From NCBI GenBank assembly GCA_014529385.2, contig CM043959.1, positions 62,695,753 through 62,759,752 of the forward strand: a DNA stretch of 64,000 bases, read 5' to 3'. Shown piece after piece: positions 12,232 to 24,379 of the stretch; positions within the stretch are counted from its first letter, which is position 1, and each line of letters begins with the position of its first letter. The notes below the pieces were generated by a model. It was not told where the DNA came from and did no database searches. It worked only from the letters and a program-made list of their open reading frames with translations. This DNA comes from Adiantum capillus-veneris (lineage: Eukaryota; Streptophyta; Polypodiopsida; Polypodiales; Pteridaceae). The position numbers and the translations under genes are program-made.

Positions 12232-12339
12232 GATCTTACAAAGGATACTACTAGATGGAGCTCAATCAATAGAGATTTTGATATGTTTGCTCAAAATAAT
12301 GAAGCAGTCACCTACATTTTTTGTTTATCAATTTCTTGA
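12232..12339 (+). other. Possible terminal exon
   Basis: A strong polypyrimidine tract and CCTGCAG end at 12231. The following 35 codons (DLTKDTTRWSSINRDF and onward) are open and end in TGA at 12337-12339. The matching donor would be AAG|GTACTA at 12139, just after the TAA of exon D. This is therefore either a 3'-UTR exon or coding sequence reached only if that TAA is a mutation. No clear polyadenylation signal could be assigned. Confidence 0.35.
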
Positions 12340-12487
12340 GAGACTTTCTTTTAGTTTGTAATCATCAAATGAAATGAAAAGTATCCTTCTTATAAGATTG
12401 TTGATCTTTTTCTCGTTCAAAATTTTCAATTGTGATTTATAGTTTTGTTAGCATGAGATTGTGCTTTTTTAGTTTGAAAAAAACTGT

Positions 12488-12572
12488 CAAAGATCCAAGT
12501 CTTTTTGGCTTTACTTAAGTTATTAATTGTGAAAGATCCAAGTCTTTTTGCTTTACTTAAGTTATTGATTGT
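12488..12572 (+). repeat. Tandem pair of ~43-bp units
   Basis: AAAGATCCAAGTCTTTTT and the following ~25 bases, ending TTATTAATTGT or TTATTGATTGT, occur twice head to tail. Apart from one missing G the copies are nearly identical. They lie in the 3' flank of the NIF-like exon. Confidence 0.8.
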
Positions 12573-13049
12573 CTATGTAATAGTCCTTAAAACTATATCG
12601 GATGGCTTTCTTGCTCCCATGTCTCACATTGGTCTTTAGGTAAGACAAGTGGTGACCTTGAAAGTATGGTCTCATATCTCGATCAAGTGAAGAGACATGA
12701 AGCTTAAATATCACTACTATGTATCTAGTGTTAAACTCCACCAAGACAAAGATACTAGAGTGCCAAATTGCAGTCTAGTTTAAGTGAAAATCCATTTGAG
12801 CTAAGGTAAAACTTATAGTGTCTCATTTTTCTAGGATTCTACCCCATCAAGGAAGTTAGAATCTAGCACAAACCAATTATGACTCTTTTGGAGCCTCGAT
12901 AGGACAATTCGTGGAACTTAAGAGACTTATTATTGAGTTAGAGTCTAGTTTAGATAAGCAAAAGATCTTCAAACCAGCACTTGACTTTCTTACTATTCAA
13001 TATTCAAAGTCCCTTGAGGCTAACAAATTACATACCTACTTGTAACCTA

Positions 13050-13665
13050 ACTAATGAGTAATTATATAGATCTAAGCAAGTATATATAATGAGTCTTCAA
13101 ACTAATAAAACAAGGGAAGAGAGTAGCAAGGTCCACTACTTGTCCAAGATCAGCTCTAGAAAACATAGAAAGATGCTAGTTCTACTAATTGTCTAATTAT
13201 AGGCATGGAGAAATGATAGAAGGTTAACCTATCATCGCTAGTAAGATGGGAGGTTTGGCCTTAAGATTCACCATGTAACCAACCTATACATCATTGTATT
13301 ATGAAGAGTAGAAAAGCAAAGCTCCACCACTTGTCCAAGCTAGTTCTAAAATCCACATGGAGATAAGCAAGCTCCACCATTTGTCAAATCTCTCTTCCAT
13401 TAAAACATGAAAAAACTCAGCTATGTTGTACAGGGGGGACTTTTTTCCAAGGTCCACCACTTGTCCAAGCTAGGATCCCTTAAAACATGGAAATAAATAA
13501 AGCTCCACCACTCGTCCAACCTTTAGAGTTGCAAAGTGTATGCGTTGTCTAAACTAGGTATGGGAAAATAATTGAAGGTCCACCACTTGAAACATGGAGT
13601 CAAGCAAGCTCCACCATGTCTCCAATATGCTAGAATCCATTGAAACACCCTAAACCCATGATATT
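13050..13665 (-). repeat. Inverted copy of the GGACAAGTGGTGGACC array, left of copia-1
   Basis: From about 13.1 kb the motif appears as its reverse complement (GGTCCACCACTTGTCC). The stretch 13050-13200 mirrors 4270-4470, the end of the first array before the ParB-like exon. Bases from about 13186 to 13665 recur almost unchanged at 17547-18030, on the other side of copia-1. The main difference is a ~12-bp stretch (GAACACTTGTCC) absent near 13219. Confidence 0.8.
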
Positions 13666-13808
13666 TGTTGGAGCTATATATGGCTCACTCTACTCAACTT
13701 GGTCTCACCTATATATTTGTATCTTGTCCTCAATATGAATCAGTCTTTGGGAGCGTATATGGTGTGTCTCTTGTCTCGTCTCTCTCTCTTTCTCTCTACA
13801 TCTCAACA
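13666..13808 (+). repeat. copia-1 5' LTR (143 bp)
   Basis: It starts TGTTGGAGC and ends CATCTCAACA, an inverted TGTTG/CAACA end pair. CT-rich sequence lies just before its end. It is short for a copia LTR, and no second copy is present to confirm the length. Confidence 0.65.
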
Positions 13809-13820
13809 TGGTATCAGAGC
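13809..13820 (+). other. Primer-binding site, initiator tRNA-Met
   Basis: TGGTATCAGAGC is the standard plant copia primer-binding site. It begins at the base after the LTR, which fixes the LTR end. Confidence 0.85.
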
Positions 13821-14056
13821 AGTAACGATCATGCGCCGATTCAATTCATGGTGACAAAACAGTATGTGTATGCGATTCGCACGTAAGATTCAAAATTGTT
13901 ACAAATTTTATTTTTGAGTGTTGATTCTTGTTAACTGTGGTTGTTTTGTGTTAAGAAGAATATGATTAGTGTTTTATGTGGCGTTTATTTATAATCAATC
14001 TAATCGTTGATTACGTTTTCTTGTTAATGACACCCTGAACTTCATCTCAATTTTTC

Positions 14057-17000
14057 TTGCTGTTCTGCTCAAAATTTGGAGAAACGGGAAAAGCGCAAAT
14101 ACTTTATTTGAGAGGGTTGCTTAACAAGTTACAATATGAAGTTGGTACTGCCATGATGGGACATATTGAATCTTTCAAATCTATTATTAATCAACTTGCT
14201 GCTGCCGGTGATCCTGTTCCACAAAAGCAACTGATTACACTTCTCCTTGATACGGTGAAGGACTCTCCTTATGATAACATTGTTACTATTCTCTCTAATA
14301 AAGATGGTCTTGATTTCGACCAAGCCTGCATGTATTTAATTGAATACTCTCAACGTCAAGAACGTCGTAATGCTAGTCATGATACAGCTATGATTTCACA
14401 TGAAGAGACTGAGTCACAATAGATGGAACGGGCTTTTTATGCTCGAAGGCGTCCATTTCAACGAGGAAACCGCAGAGGTGGCCGTCGCGGTAATATTTTC
14501 TCTCGTCTCAAATTTCCTAATAAGCAATGTTCTTACTGCAACAGAAATGGCCATACTTAAGATGATTGTTGGGCACGTCAATATGATGAAGAACACAATA
14601 CTACCACAAAACAACCACGTTTATCTAGAGACTCTTCTTCTTCTTCTTGTGAATATTGTGGACGATCTGATCATCCCACTCATATGTGCTATAAGCGTCG
14701 ATTCGACACAGATCGGAATAGAGCATATGCTACTGAACATCGAAACAACATTGTACTAGAAACAAGTTGCGTCCTATGTTCAGTTGCTCCAGACAGAATA
14801 CTTCATGTACGCGATGGATCACTTTTTATTGTCGATTCTGGTGCTATAGGAAATATGACATATCAGTCTAAGTGGCTCCATAACTATCATCCACTGCCAG
14901 TTCAACGTGTTGTTTATCTTGCTGATGATACTACTTGTCAAGTAAAGGGTATTGGAGACTTATATCTTGGTACCTTATCTTCTTCCACTCCAATTTTGCG
15001 AGGAGTATTACATGTACCAGATCTTCAACGTAATCTTCTTTCAGTTGCTAGACTTGTTGATCATGGTCTGTTTGTTGGATTTGATCATACCAAATGCCGA
15101 ATTGAGAAAGATGGATAGACTATAGCCACTGCTCCTCGAAATGGTAATTTGTTTGAACTTTCTCTCAACGATGCTGTAGCAAATGTTGTCACTGCTCCAG
15201 GTGATCATGATTGCAAAGTATGGCATCACCGTTTTGTTCATGCTGATTTCTCAAAACTCCTTGATCTTCAACGTCGTGATCTTGTTCATGGCATGGATCT
15301 TAAAGCCCATCCTCATATGGGAATTTGTGAATTTTGTGCTCTTGGGAAACACAATCGCAAACCCTTTCCTCTTTCAAATACAACTCATTCTCATGACATA
15401 TTGGATCTTGTTCATACTGATATATGTGGACCTCTACCTTCTTCGAGATCACAATATCGCTACTTCATTACTTTCATTGATGATTTCTCAAGGTATACGA
15501 CAGTATTTCTACTTAGACAAAAATATGAAGCCTTATCTGTTTTCAAACAATTCCACAAGGCTGCGGAACTTCAAACGGGTTATCGCCTTAAGAAGCTTCG
15601 TAGTGACAATGGAGGCGAATATGTTTCTCGAGAGTTTGTGAGTTACTGTGCTGACAGTGGAATTCATCATGAACACACTATTCCATATTCGCCTCAACAG
15701 AACGGTGTTGCTGAACAAAAGAATCGCACTATTCTCAATGCTGTAAGATGTATGCTGATTCATTCTGGCTTATCTCGTATTTTTTGGGCTGAAGCTACTT
15801 TGACAGCAGTATTTATTCAGAATCATCTTCCTACTACTGCACCCTCTGGTAAGATACCCATCACAGCATGGACATGTGACATTCCTTCTGTATCTTATTT
15901 TCGAACCTTTGGATGTATTGCTTATATTCATGTTCCCAAAGAAACACGAACAAAGCTTGATGCTCCTGGTCTTAAAGTTATTTTTATTGGATATTCTGAC
16001 ACTTTCAAAGGCTACAAATTCTATGACCCTTTCTCCAAGAAAGTAATTGTGAATCGTGATGCTACTTTTAACGAACAGCTTATGGGAGGCTCATGGTCCA
16101 TGGATGATTCTGATGATACTAAATCATTGCTTCAAGCATTTCCATTTCTTTCAGAAGATGAAACTCTTCCTGTAGAGAAACTTTCCTCTTCACAACCATC
16201 CATTCCGAATGTCGCCAATGATGATATTGATATTTTTGTTGATCTGCCTATTGATTTTGAACATGGCTCATGTCATGTTTATGATGACGATATTGCTAAT
16301 AATGTTTTTTCTACTTCCGAAGATCCAATTACTTATGATGAAGCTATCTCTTCACCACAAAAGGATCAATGGCAAGAGGCTATGGAAGCAGAGTACGATT
16401 CTCTTATCTCTAAAGGTACATGGATACTAACTGAATTACCTGCTGGTCGTACAACTATTAAATGTAAGTGGGTGTATAAGACAAAAGTAAAAGCAGATGG
16501 ATCTTTTGACAAGTTCAAGGCGCGTTTAGTTGCAAAAGGTTATTCCCAAGTAGCTGGTGTTGATTATCAAGAGACTTTTTCACCAGTTGTTCGCATTACA
16601 AGTGTTCGAGTTTTATTGGCATTTGCTGTTCAATTTGATTTAGAAGCTCATCAAATGGATGTGCGAACAGCTTTTCTTAATGGTGACTTGGAAGAGGAAA
16701 TTTATATGGAACAACCAGAAGGGTTTGTTATTCCAGGTAAAGAAGACCTTGTTGCTCAACTCCATAAGGCACTATATGGTCTCAAACAAGCTTCGCGAGT
16801 CTGGTATACAAAATTTTATCTTTTTCTCACCTCTAAAGGATTCATCTCTTGCTCGTCAGACCCCAACTTATACATAAAACGCCAAGGTAGCAGTTTTGTG
16901 ATTCTTGCTCTTTATGTGGATGATACCATCCTTGTTTCCAATGATTTGGGATTTCTTCAGCAAGTGAAAAAGTTATTGTCTTCTGCATTTGATATGGTGG

Positions 17001-17547
17001 ATCTTGGAGAGATTCACTCATGTCTTGGCATTCAAATCCAACGGAACCGTACAAAAGGTATTTTATTTCTTCGACAGTCAAAGTTTATTGCAGATACTAT
17101 TCAAAAATTTGGTATGGAATCTGCACATTCAGCCAACACACCTTGTCTTGCAAGCTCTACGAAGAACACTTCTGACAATGGCGGTCAACTTGTCACAAAT
17201 CAACCTTATGCTAACTTGATTGGATGTCTTCAGTTTTTTGGCATGAACACTCGTCCTGATATTCTGTTTGCTGCTAATTATCTTGGACAACATCTTGCAT
17301 GTCCTTCTCTTAAGCATTGGTCTGCTGCAAAGCGTGTATTGAAATACTTGAAAGGCACTACAGATTTTGGTTTAGTCTATCGACGACAACTCACATCGGA
17401 TTCTATGCAATCTCTTTCTCTTTTGGGTTACACAGATGCAGACTGGGCAAGCTCACATTTATCTATGCGATCTACTAGTGGAAATTGCTTCTTTATAAAT
17501 GGTTGTCTTGTTTCTTGGACTAGCAAGAAACAACGTTGTGTTGCAGT
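14057..17547 (+). pseudogene. copia-1 gag-pol polyprotein, decayed
   Basis: One frame carries the whole polyprotein, interrupted by TAG at 14420, TAA at 14558 and TAG at 15116. In order: the C-terminal half of Gag, with its first ~100 residues missing; a CCHC knuckle CSYCNRNGHT interrupted by the TAA; an aspartic protease at FIVDSGAIGNMT (about 14824); the integrase HHCC region WHHRF...CEFCALGK; the DDE core with HTDICGPL, RSDNGGEYVS and QQNGVAEQKNRT; and reverse transcriptase with KCKWVYKTK, QMDVRTAFLNGDLEEE and LYVDDTILV (about 16910). RNase H begins with GYTDADWASS and breaks off at SKKQRCVAVV, just before the expected STEAEY motif. Integrase and reverse transcriptase look intact over ~800 codons. 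The element is dead without its 3' LTR. Confidence 0.9.
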
Positions 17548-20500
17548 TGTCTAATTATAGGCATGGAGAAATGATAGAAGGTTGAACACTTGTCCAACCT
17601 ATCATCTCTAGTAAGATGGGAGGTTTGGCCTTAAGATTCACCATGTAACCAACCTATACATCATTGTATTATGAAGAGTAGAAAAGCAAAGCTCCACCAC
17701 TTGTCCAAGCTAGTTCTAAAATCCACATGGAGATAAGCAAGCTCCACCATTTGTCAAATCTCTCTTCCATTAAAACATGAAAAAACTCAGCTATGTTGTA
17801 CAGGGGGGACTTTTTTCCAAGGTCCACCACTTGTCCAAGCTAGGATCCCTTAAAACATGGAAATAAACAAAGCTCCACCACTTGTCCAACCTTTAGAGTT
17901 GCAAAGTGTATGGGTTGTCTAAACTAGGTATGGGAAAATAATTGAAGGTCCACCACTTGAAACATGGAGCCAAGCAAGCTCCACCATGTCTCCAATATGC
18001 TAGACTCCATTGAAACACCCTAAACCCATGATATTTTGTACATAGGGGATGTACATTCAAGATCCACCACTTGTCCAACCTAGTATCCCTAGTAGCATGA
18101 TAGCTTTGGTCTCAAGATTCACCACTTGTCCACTCTATGTCATTGTATTAAAAAGGATTGGGTGGTAAGGTCCACCACTTGTCCAACCTATAAGGTTATA
18201 TTTTAAATGGTTTTTTTTCTCACAACTTGAACTACCCATGATATGTTTTACATGGGAGTTTTGTTTCAATGTCCACCACTTGTCCAAGCTAACTCTATTG
18301 AAACATAGAGAGAACAAAAGATCCACCACTTGTCCAAGCTAAGCTATATTGAAACATGGAGAGAAGGATGCTCCACCATTTCTCCAAGATAGGCTTCATT
18401 GAAACATGGAGAGAAGAAAGCTCCACCATGTCTCCAAGCTAGGATCCATTTAAATGCCCTAAACCCATTTTATTTTGTACATGGGGGGTTTTATTTCAAG
18501 GCCCACCACTTATCTAACCTATTATCCCTAGTAGCACGAGTGGTTTGGTCTCAAGATACACCACTTGTACACTCTATGTCATTATATTAGGAAGAACTAT
18601 GTATTAAGGTCCACCACTTGTCCAACCTATAAGGTTATATCTTAAATGATATCCTTTCTCACCACTTGAAATGCCCATGATATGTTTTACATGGGGGTTT
18701 CATTCCAAGGTCCACCACTTGTCCAAGCTAACTCTATTCAAACATAGAGAGAAGCAAAGGTCCACCACTTGTCCAAGCTAACTCTATTCAAACATAGAGA
18801 GAAGAAAAGGTTCACCACTTGTCAAAGCTAGGCTCCATTGAAGCATGGAGAGAAGTAACCTCCATCATTTTTCCAAGATAGGTGCCATTCAAACATGGAA
18901 AGAATCAAGATCTACCATGTCTCCAAGATTCTAGGCTCCATTGAAACACCCTAAAACCATGATATTTTGTACATGGGGTGTTTACATTAAAGGTCTACCA
19001 CTTCTCTAACGTACTATAACTAGTAGCATGAGTGGTTTGGTCTTAAGATTTACCACTTATCCACTCTATGTCATTATATTAAGAATAACTGGGTGTTAAG
19101 GTCCACCACTTGTCCAACCTATAAGGGTATATCTTAAATGGTATCCTTCACCACTTGTCAAGGTCCATCACCACTTTTCCAACCTGTAAGGTTATATCTT
19201 GAATGATATTTTTCCTTATCACTTGTAATGTCCATGCTATGTTTTACAAAGGGGTTTTGTTCCAAGACCCACCACTTGTCCAAGCTAACTCTATTGAAAC
19301 ATAGAGAGAAGCAAAGGTCCACCACTTGTCTAAGGTAGGCTCCATTGAAACATGGAGAGAAGGATGATCCACCATTTCTCCAAGATAGGTTCCATTGAAA
19401 CATTGAGAGAAGCAATCTCCACCATGTCTCCAAGCTAGGCTCCATTGAAATACCCTAAACCCATAATTTTGTACATGAGGGGTTTACATTCAAGGTCCAC
19501 CACTTGTCCAACCTATTATCCCTAGTAGCACGAGTGGTTTGGTCTCAAGATTCACCACTTGTACACTCTATGTCATTATATTAAGACGAACTATGTGTTA
19601 AGGTCCACCACTTGTCCAACCTATAAGGTTATATTTTAAATGGTATCCTTTCTCACCACTTGAAATGCCCATGATATGTTTTACATGGGTGTTTCATTCC
19701 AAGGTCCACCACTTGTCCAAGCTAACTCTATTAAAACATATAGAGAAAGAAAGGTCCACCACTTGTCCAAGCTAGGCTCATTGAAACATGGAGAGAAGGA
19801 ACCTCCACTGTTTCTCCTAGATAGGCTCCATTGAAACATGGAGAGAAATAAGCTCCACCATGTCTCCAAGTTGCTAGGCTCCATTGAAATACCCAATACC
19901 CATAATATTTAGTACATGGGGGGTTTACATTCAAGGTTCACCACTTGTCCAACCTATTATCCCTAGTAGGTTTGGTCTCATGATTCACCACTTGTCCACT
20001 CTATGTCATTATATTAAGAGGAATTGGGTGTTAAGGTCCACCACTTGTCCAACCTATAATGTTATATCTTGAATGGTATTTTTTCTCACCACTTGTAATG
20101 CCCATGACATGATTTACATGGGGGTTTTGTTCCAAGGTCCACCACTTGTCCAAGCTAAATCTATTAAAACATAGAGAGAAACAAAGGTCCACCACTTTTC
20201 CAAGCTAGGCTGCATTGAAACATGGACCTTAATACCAAATTATTTCTAGTAGCATGAGTGATATTTTGTACATGGGGGGTTTACATTCAAGGTTCACCAC
20301 TTGTCGAACCTATTTCCCTAGTCGGTTTGATCCCAAGTTCACCACTTATCCACTCTATGTCATTATATTAAGAATAATTGGGTGTTAAGGTCCACCACTT
20401 GTCCAACCTATAAGGTTATATATTTAATGGTATTTTTTCTCACCACTTGTAATGCCCATGATATGTTTTACATGGGGGTTTTGTTCCAAGGTCCACCACT

Positions 20501-21660
20501 TTTCCAAGATAACTCTATTCAAACATAGAGAGAAATAAAGGTCCACCACTTGTCCAAGCTAGGCTCCATTGAAACATGGAGAGAATGATGCTCCACCATT
20601 TATCCAAGATAGGCTGCATTGAAACATGGAGAGAAGCAAGCTTTACCATGTTTCCAAGCTAGGCTCCATTGAAACACTCTAGGGGGTTTTATTTCAAGGC
20701 CCGCCACTTGTTTAACCTATTATCCCTAGTAGCATGAGTGGTTTGGTTTCAAGATTCACCACTTGTACACTCTATGTCATTATATTGTGTTAAGGTCCAC
20801 CACTTGTCCAACCTATAAGGTTATATATTAAATGGTATCCTTTCTTGCCACTTGAAATACCCATGATATGTTTTACATGGGAGTTTCATTCCAAGATCCA
20901 CCACTTGTCCAAGCTAACCATATTTAAACATAGAGAGAAACAAAGGTCCACGACTTGTCCAAGCTAGGCTCCATTGAAACATGGAGAGAAGGAACCTCCA
21001 CCATTTCTCTTAGATAGGCTCCATTAAAACATGGACATAAGTAAGTTCCACCATGTCTCCTAGATGCTAGGCTCCATTGAAATACGCAAAACCCATGATA
21101 TTTTGTACATGGGTGATTTACATTCAAGGTCAACCATTTGTCCACCCTATTATCCCTAGTAGGTTTGGTCTCACAATTCACCACTTTTCCACTCTATGTC
21201 ATTATAATAAGAGGAATTGGGTGCTAAGGTCCACCACTTGTCCAGCCTATAAGGTTATACCTTGAATGGTATTTTTTCTCACCACTTGTAATGCCCATGA
21301 CATGCTTTACATGGGGGTTTTGTTCCAAGGTTCACCACTTGTCCAAGCTAATTCTATTGAAACATAGAGAGAAACAAAGGTCCACCACTTGTCCAAGCTA
21401 GGATCCATTGAAACATGGAGAGAATGATGCTCCACCATTTATCCAAGATAGACTCCATTGAAACATGGAGAGAAGTAAGCTCCACCATGTCTCGAAGATG
21501 CTAGAGTCGATTGAAATACCCAAAACCCCTGATACTTTGTGCATGGGGGGTTTACATTCAAGGTCCACCACTTGTCCAACCTATTATCCCTAGTAGCATG
21601 AGTGGTTTGGTCTCAGGATTCACCACTTGTCCACTCTATATCATTATATTAAGAAAAATT
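17548..21660 (-). repeat. Inverted higher-order array (~440-bp units)
   Basis: Read on the minus strand this is the same array as 1-4480: GGTCCACCACTTGTCCAAGC, GATATTTTGTACATGGGG and CTCTATGTCATTATATTAAG recur at roughly 400-450-bp spacing from 18.0 to 21.65 kb. Some units lack blocks (for example near 20.23 and 20.7 kb). At about 21.66 kb the orientation changes back for a short stretch (GCTTGGATAAGTGGTAGACC) before the second NIF-like exon. Confidence 0.85.
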
Positions 21661-22001
21661 GGGTTTCCATATCTAAATGGATCTTTGCTTGGATAAGTGG
21701 TAGACCTTGAGACCGAAATACCCATTCTACACTAGAGCATTGGTTAAGCCTTATGCACTTCAAGCATACCTTTAAGAACAAGTAGTAGTTATTAGTTGAC
21801 TTAAGTCTAGTTGACCTCCATGGTATTGAGACTAAGAGAGAGTGTAGCATAAAAAAGAGTCAGGATTTTAATTTGACTTTCTTTCTATTAATGAGTAGAT
21901 CATAGATGGATTTTGGTATCTAATAAAACCTAAGGGTAGACAATGTAAAACTCATGTCTATTGTTGTGTTTGCATTAAGTGTTCTTGTTCTTTAATTTCA
22001 G

Positions 22002-22777
22002 AACCATTACAGAAAAATGGATTGGCTATATGCTGGCATAAATTGAAGAAAACTATTGAATTACCCATCCAACCTCCTCCAAGACCTTGTCCAAGGAATG
22101 AATCACCTCCTTATCACCCACCACTTTCTTTCAAGGACATCAAAAGAGTACTTATCTTGGATCTAGAGGGGTTACTTCTCAAGACAATTGAAATGAAACA
22201 TGGAGATTCTATGCCATCTTGGGCTCAACACATGCGACTTGTGGAGGATAAAGATGAAGTTTATCATGTGGTGCGACTAGACGTACAAAGTTTTTTGGAT
22301 TTTTGTGCTAAATAATTTGAGCTATGGATATGGAGTTGCTATAACTTAACAAGGGTGCAACGCATCACACAAAAATGTTTTCGTGAGCAGTATACCAAGT
22401 TCAAGGTGTTTATGAGTAACAAAAATTGCCAAAATCCAAATATTATGTTAGGATTTACAAGGGTTTATCACAAAAATTTGAGTGATATTTGGAAGATATT
22501 TGAGGATTTGGATGCAAACAATACCTTAATTTTTTATGACACTCCATATAGGGTGATGTGGAACATGCCAGGGACATATCTTATATTTCCAAAGATGTGG
22601 AGGCAAACTTCCGAGCAACTTCAAAACTTCTTGCAGAGAACCATAATTCCATGGTTGGTAGGATGGTTTTATGCAAGAGATAAGAGAGTCTATACATGCA
22701 ACACAATTGTAAATCAGTATAGTGATTCTGAGACAAATTATGTCCTTGGTGTGTACTTGTCAACACGAAAGAATTGA
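22002..22777 (+). pseudogene. Second NIF/FCP1-like exon with one internal stop
   Basis: An acceptor (TTTAATTTCAG) ends at 22001, and the exon enters with two bases left over, the same phase as the first NIF-like exon. The frame reads RVLILDLEGLLLKT (motif I with Glu for the second Asp), VVRLDVQSFLDFCAK, a TAA at 22313-22315, then in the same frame FELWIWSCYN, NTLIFYDTPYRVMW (the DDSPYK site altered to YDTPYR) and a degraded tail ending at 22777. Two catalytic sites are changed, so it cannot be a normal phosphatase even without the stop. It may be a decayed duplicate of 10940-12137, or a further exon of a related gene whose other exons are lost. Confidence 0.6.
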
Positions 22778-22895
22778 ATAAATATGGCCATAAGATGCTT
22801 TTTTTATTCTAGTGTGTATCTTTCAACATTTGTATAATTTGATATAGTCTTTTTTATAAAAAAACAAAGGTGTGTCAATTTTATGAACACTTGAA

Positions 22896-22986
22896 TGGAG
22901 TGCACCCTACTCTAAGGGGACTTCAATGTACTATTGGAGTGCATCCTATTGTAAGGGGACTCTGATGTATTGCTAGAGTGCACCCA
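22896..22986 (+). repeat. 39-bp tandem repeat, ~2.3 copies
   Basis: TGGAGTGCACCCTACTCTAA starts a 39-bp unit at 22896; further copies begin at 22935 and, partially, at 22974. It lies in the 3' flank of the second NIF-like exon. Confidence 0.75.
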
Positions 22987-22999
22987 AATTTTTGGAGAC

Positions 23000-23470
23000 T
23001 CATTTTTTATTTGATTGGGGCCTATGTTGGGTCATATAGTAAAAGAAATTCATTTTTTGTCAATTCATATTGAGGTTGCATTTATTTGTAACTATGAGAG
23101 AATTGATGTTTGATGTCAAAATAAAACTTGTAAGTATGGATCAGAGAATTCATGGACTTTAAATATGTGAGAGGGATCTTTTTCTTGGGCACAAATGTTT
23201 GCTTCAAGAATTTTGTCATTACATACTTTACGTGAAAGAGTTTTAGAACCTAAAAGACTTTGAAAACAAAACTATGGAATCTAAGTGCATGTATTCTTGA
23301 ATGGCTTGAAAGTTGATGTATACATGCATGTCGCCTTGATGAAGATTTAGATCTGACAAGATGCAAAGCTAGAATTCTTGGAGTACGTTACCTTTGTCAA
23401 TTTGGTAATAACATATTTAAATTTCTTTTATTATGGGTGGAAAATATATTATTATGTGCATTTGGAACCT
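23000..23470. other. Non-coding 3' flank
   Basis: AT-rich sequence with no array motif, no convincing open frame and no recognisable element. Confidence 0.5.
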
Positions 23471-23529
23471 AATTGCTTGACCTTCAAACCAAGATTTCTA
23501 TGTTATTTTTTCATATACTTTTTTGTAAT

Positions 23530-24375
23530 GAATTAAGATTGTGGATACAAGGTCCACCACTTGTTCAAGCTAGATCTAAGAAAGTATATATACTAAGTCT
23601 TCAAACTAGTAAACCAAGGGAAGAGAGAAGCAGGGTCCATCACTTGTCCAAGCTTATCTCTAGACAACATAGAGAGATGTTAGGTCTACTAATTGTCCAA
23701 TATAGTCATGGAGAAATGATAGAAGGTTGATCCATTTGTCCAACCTATCATCTCTAGTAAAATGGGAGGTTTGGCCTTAAGATTCACCATGTAACCAACC
23801 TATACTTCATTGTATTATGAAGAGTAGAAAAGCAAAGCTCCACCACTTGTCTAAGGTAGTTCCAAAATCAACATGGAGAGAAGCAAGCTTCACCATTTGT
23901 CCAAGATAGGTTCCATTAAAACATGGAAAACCTCATATATGTTGTACATGGAAGCTTTTTTCCAAGGTCCACCACTTGTCCAAGCTAGGATCCATTAAAA
24001 CATGGATAGAAACAAGGATCCACAACTCGTCCAACCTTTATAGCTGCAAAGTGTACCAGTAGTCTAAACTAGGCATGGGAAAATAATAGAAGGTCCACCA
24101 CTTATCCAATATATTATCTCTAATAGCATGGGAGGTTTGGTCTCAAGATTTAGGAATTGGCTAACTTGTATTTCATTGTATTATGATGAATTTGGTTTTA
24201 AAGTCAACTACTTATCCAAGCTATAAGTTTATATCTTGAATGGTATTCCTTCCCATCACTTAGAAAACCAATGATATGTTGTACATGGGGGGGTTTGTTA
24301 CAAGGTCCACCACTTTTCCAAGCTAGTTTCATTGAAACATGGATGAAGACAAACTCCACCATTTGTTAAATCTAG
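23530..24375 (-). repeat. Second inverted array fragment
   Basis: The fragment begins with the same boundary sequence as 13050-13200 (CTAGATCTAAGAAAGTATATA, then AAACCAAGGGAAGAGAG). It continues with GGTCCACCACTTGTCC copies resembling 13.2-13.6 kb, and ends near 24375 where gypsy-like sequence starts. Confidence 0.75.
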
Positions 24376-24379
24376 ACTC

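Larger units (their letters stand above)
13666..17547 (+). mobile_element. Ty1-copia retrotransposon copia-1, 3'-truncated
   Basis: The element opens with a short LTR (13666-13808, TGTTG...CAACA) followed directly by a primer-binding site for initiator tRNA-Met. Gag and pol follow in one frame with three stop codons. The copy ends abruptly inside RNase H at about 17547, where GTTGTCTAATTATAGG belongs to the host repeat. There is no 3' LTR and no target duplication. The same host sequence occurs at 13186, so the element is sandwiched between two copies of a ~480-bp host segment. Confidence 0.85.

Noticed and set aside
15183-17219. Alternative-frame reading frames within copia-1 pol
   Set aside because: They overlap the well-conserved integrase and reverse transcriptase frame and show no domain of their own.
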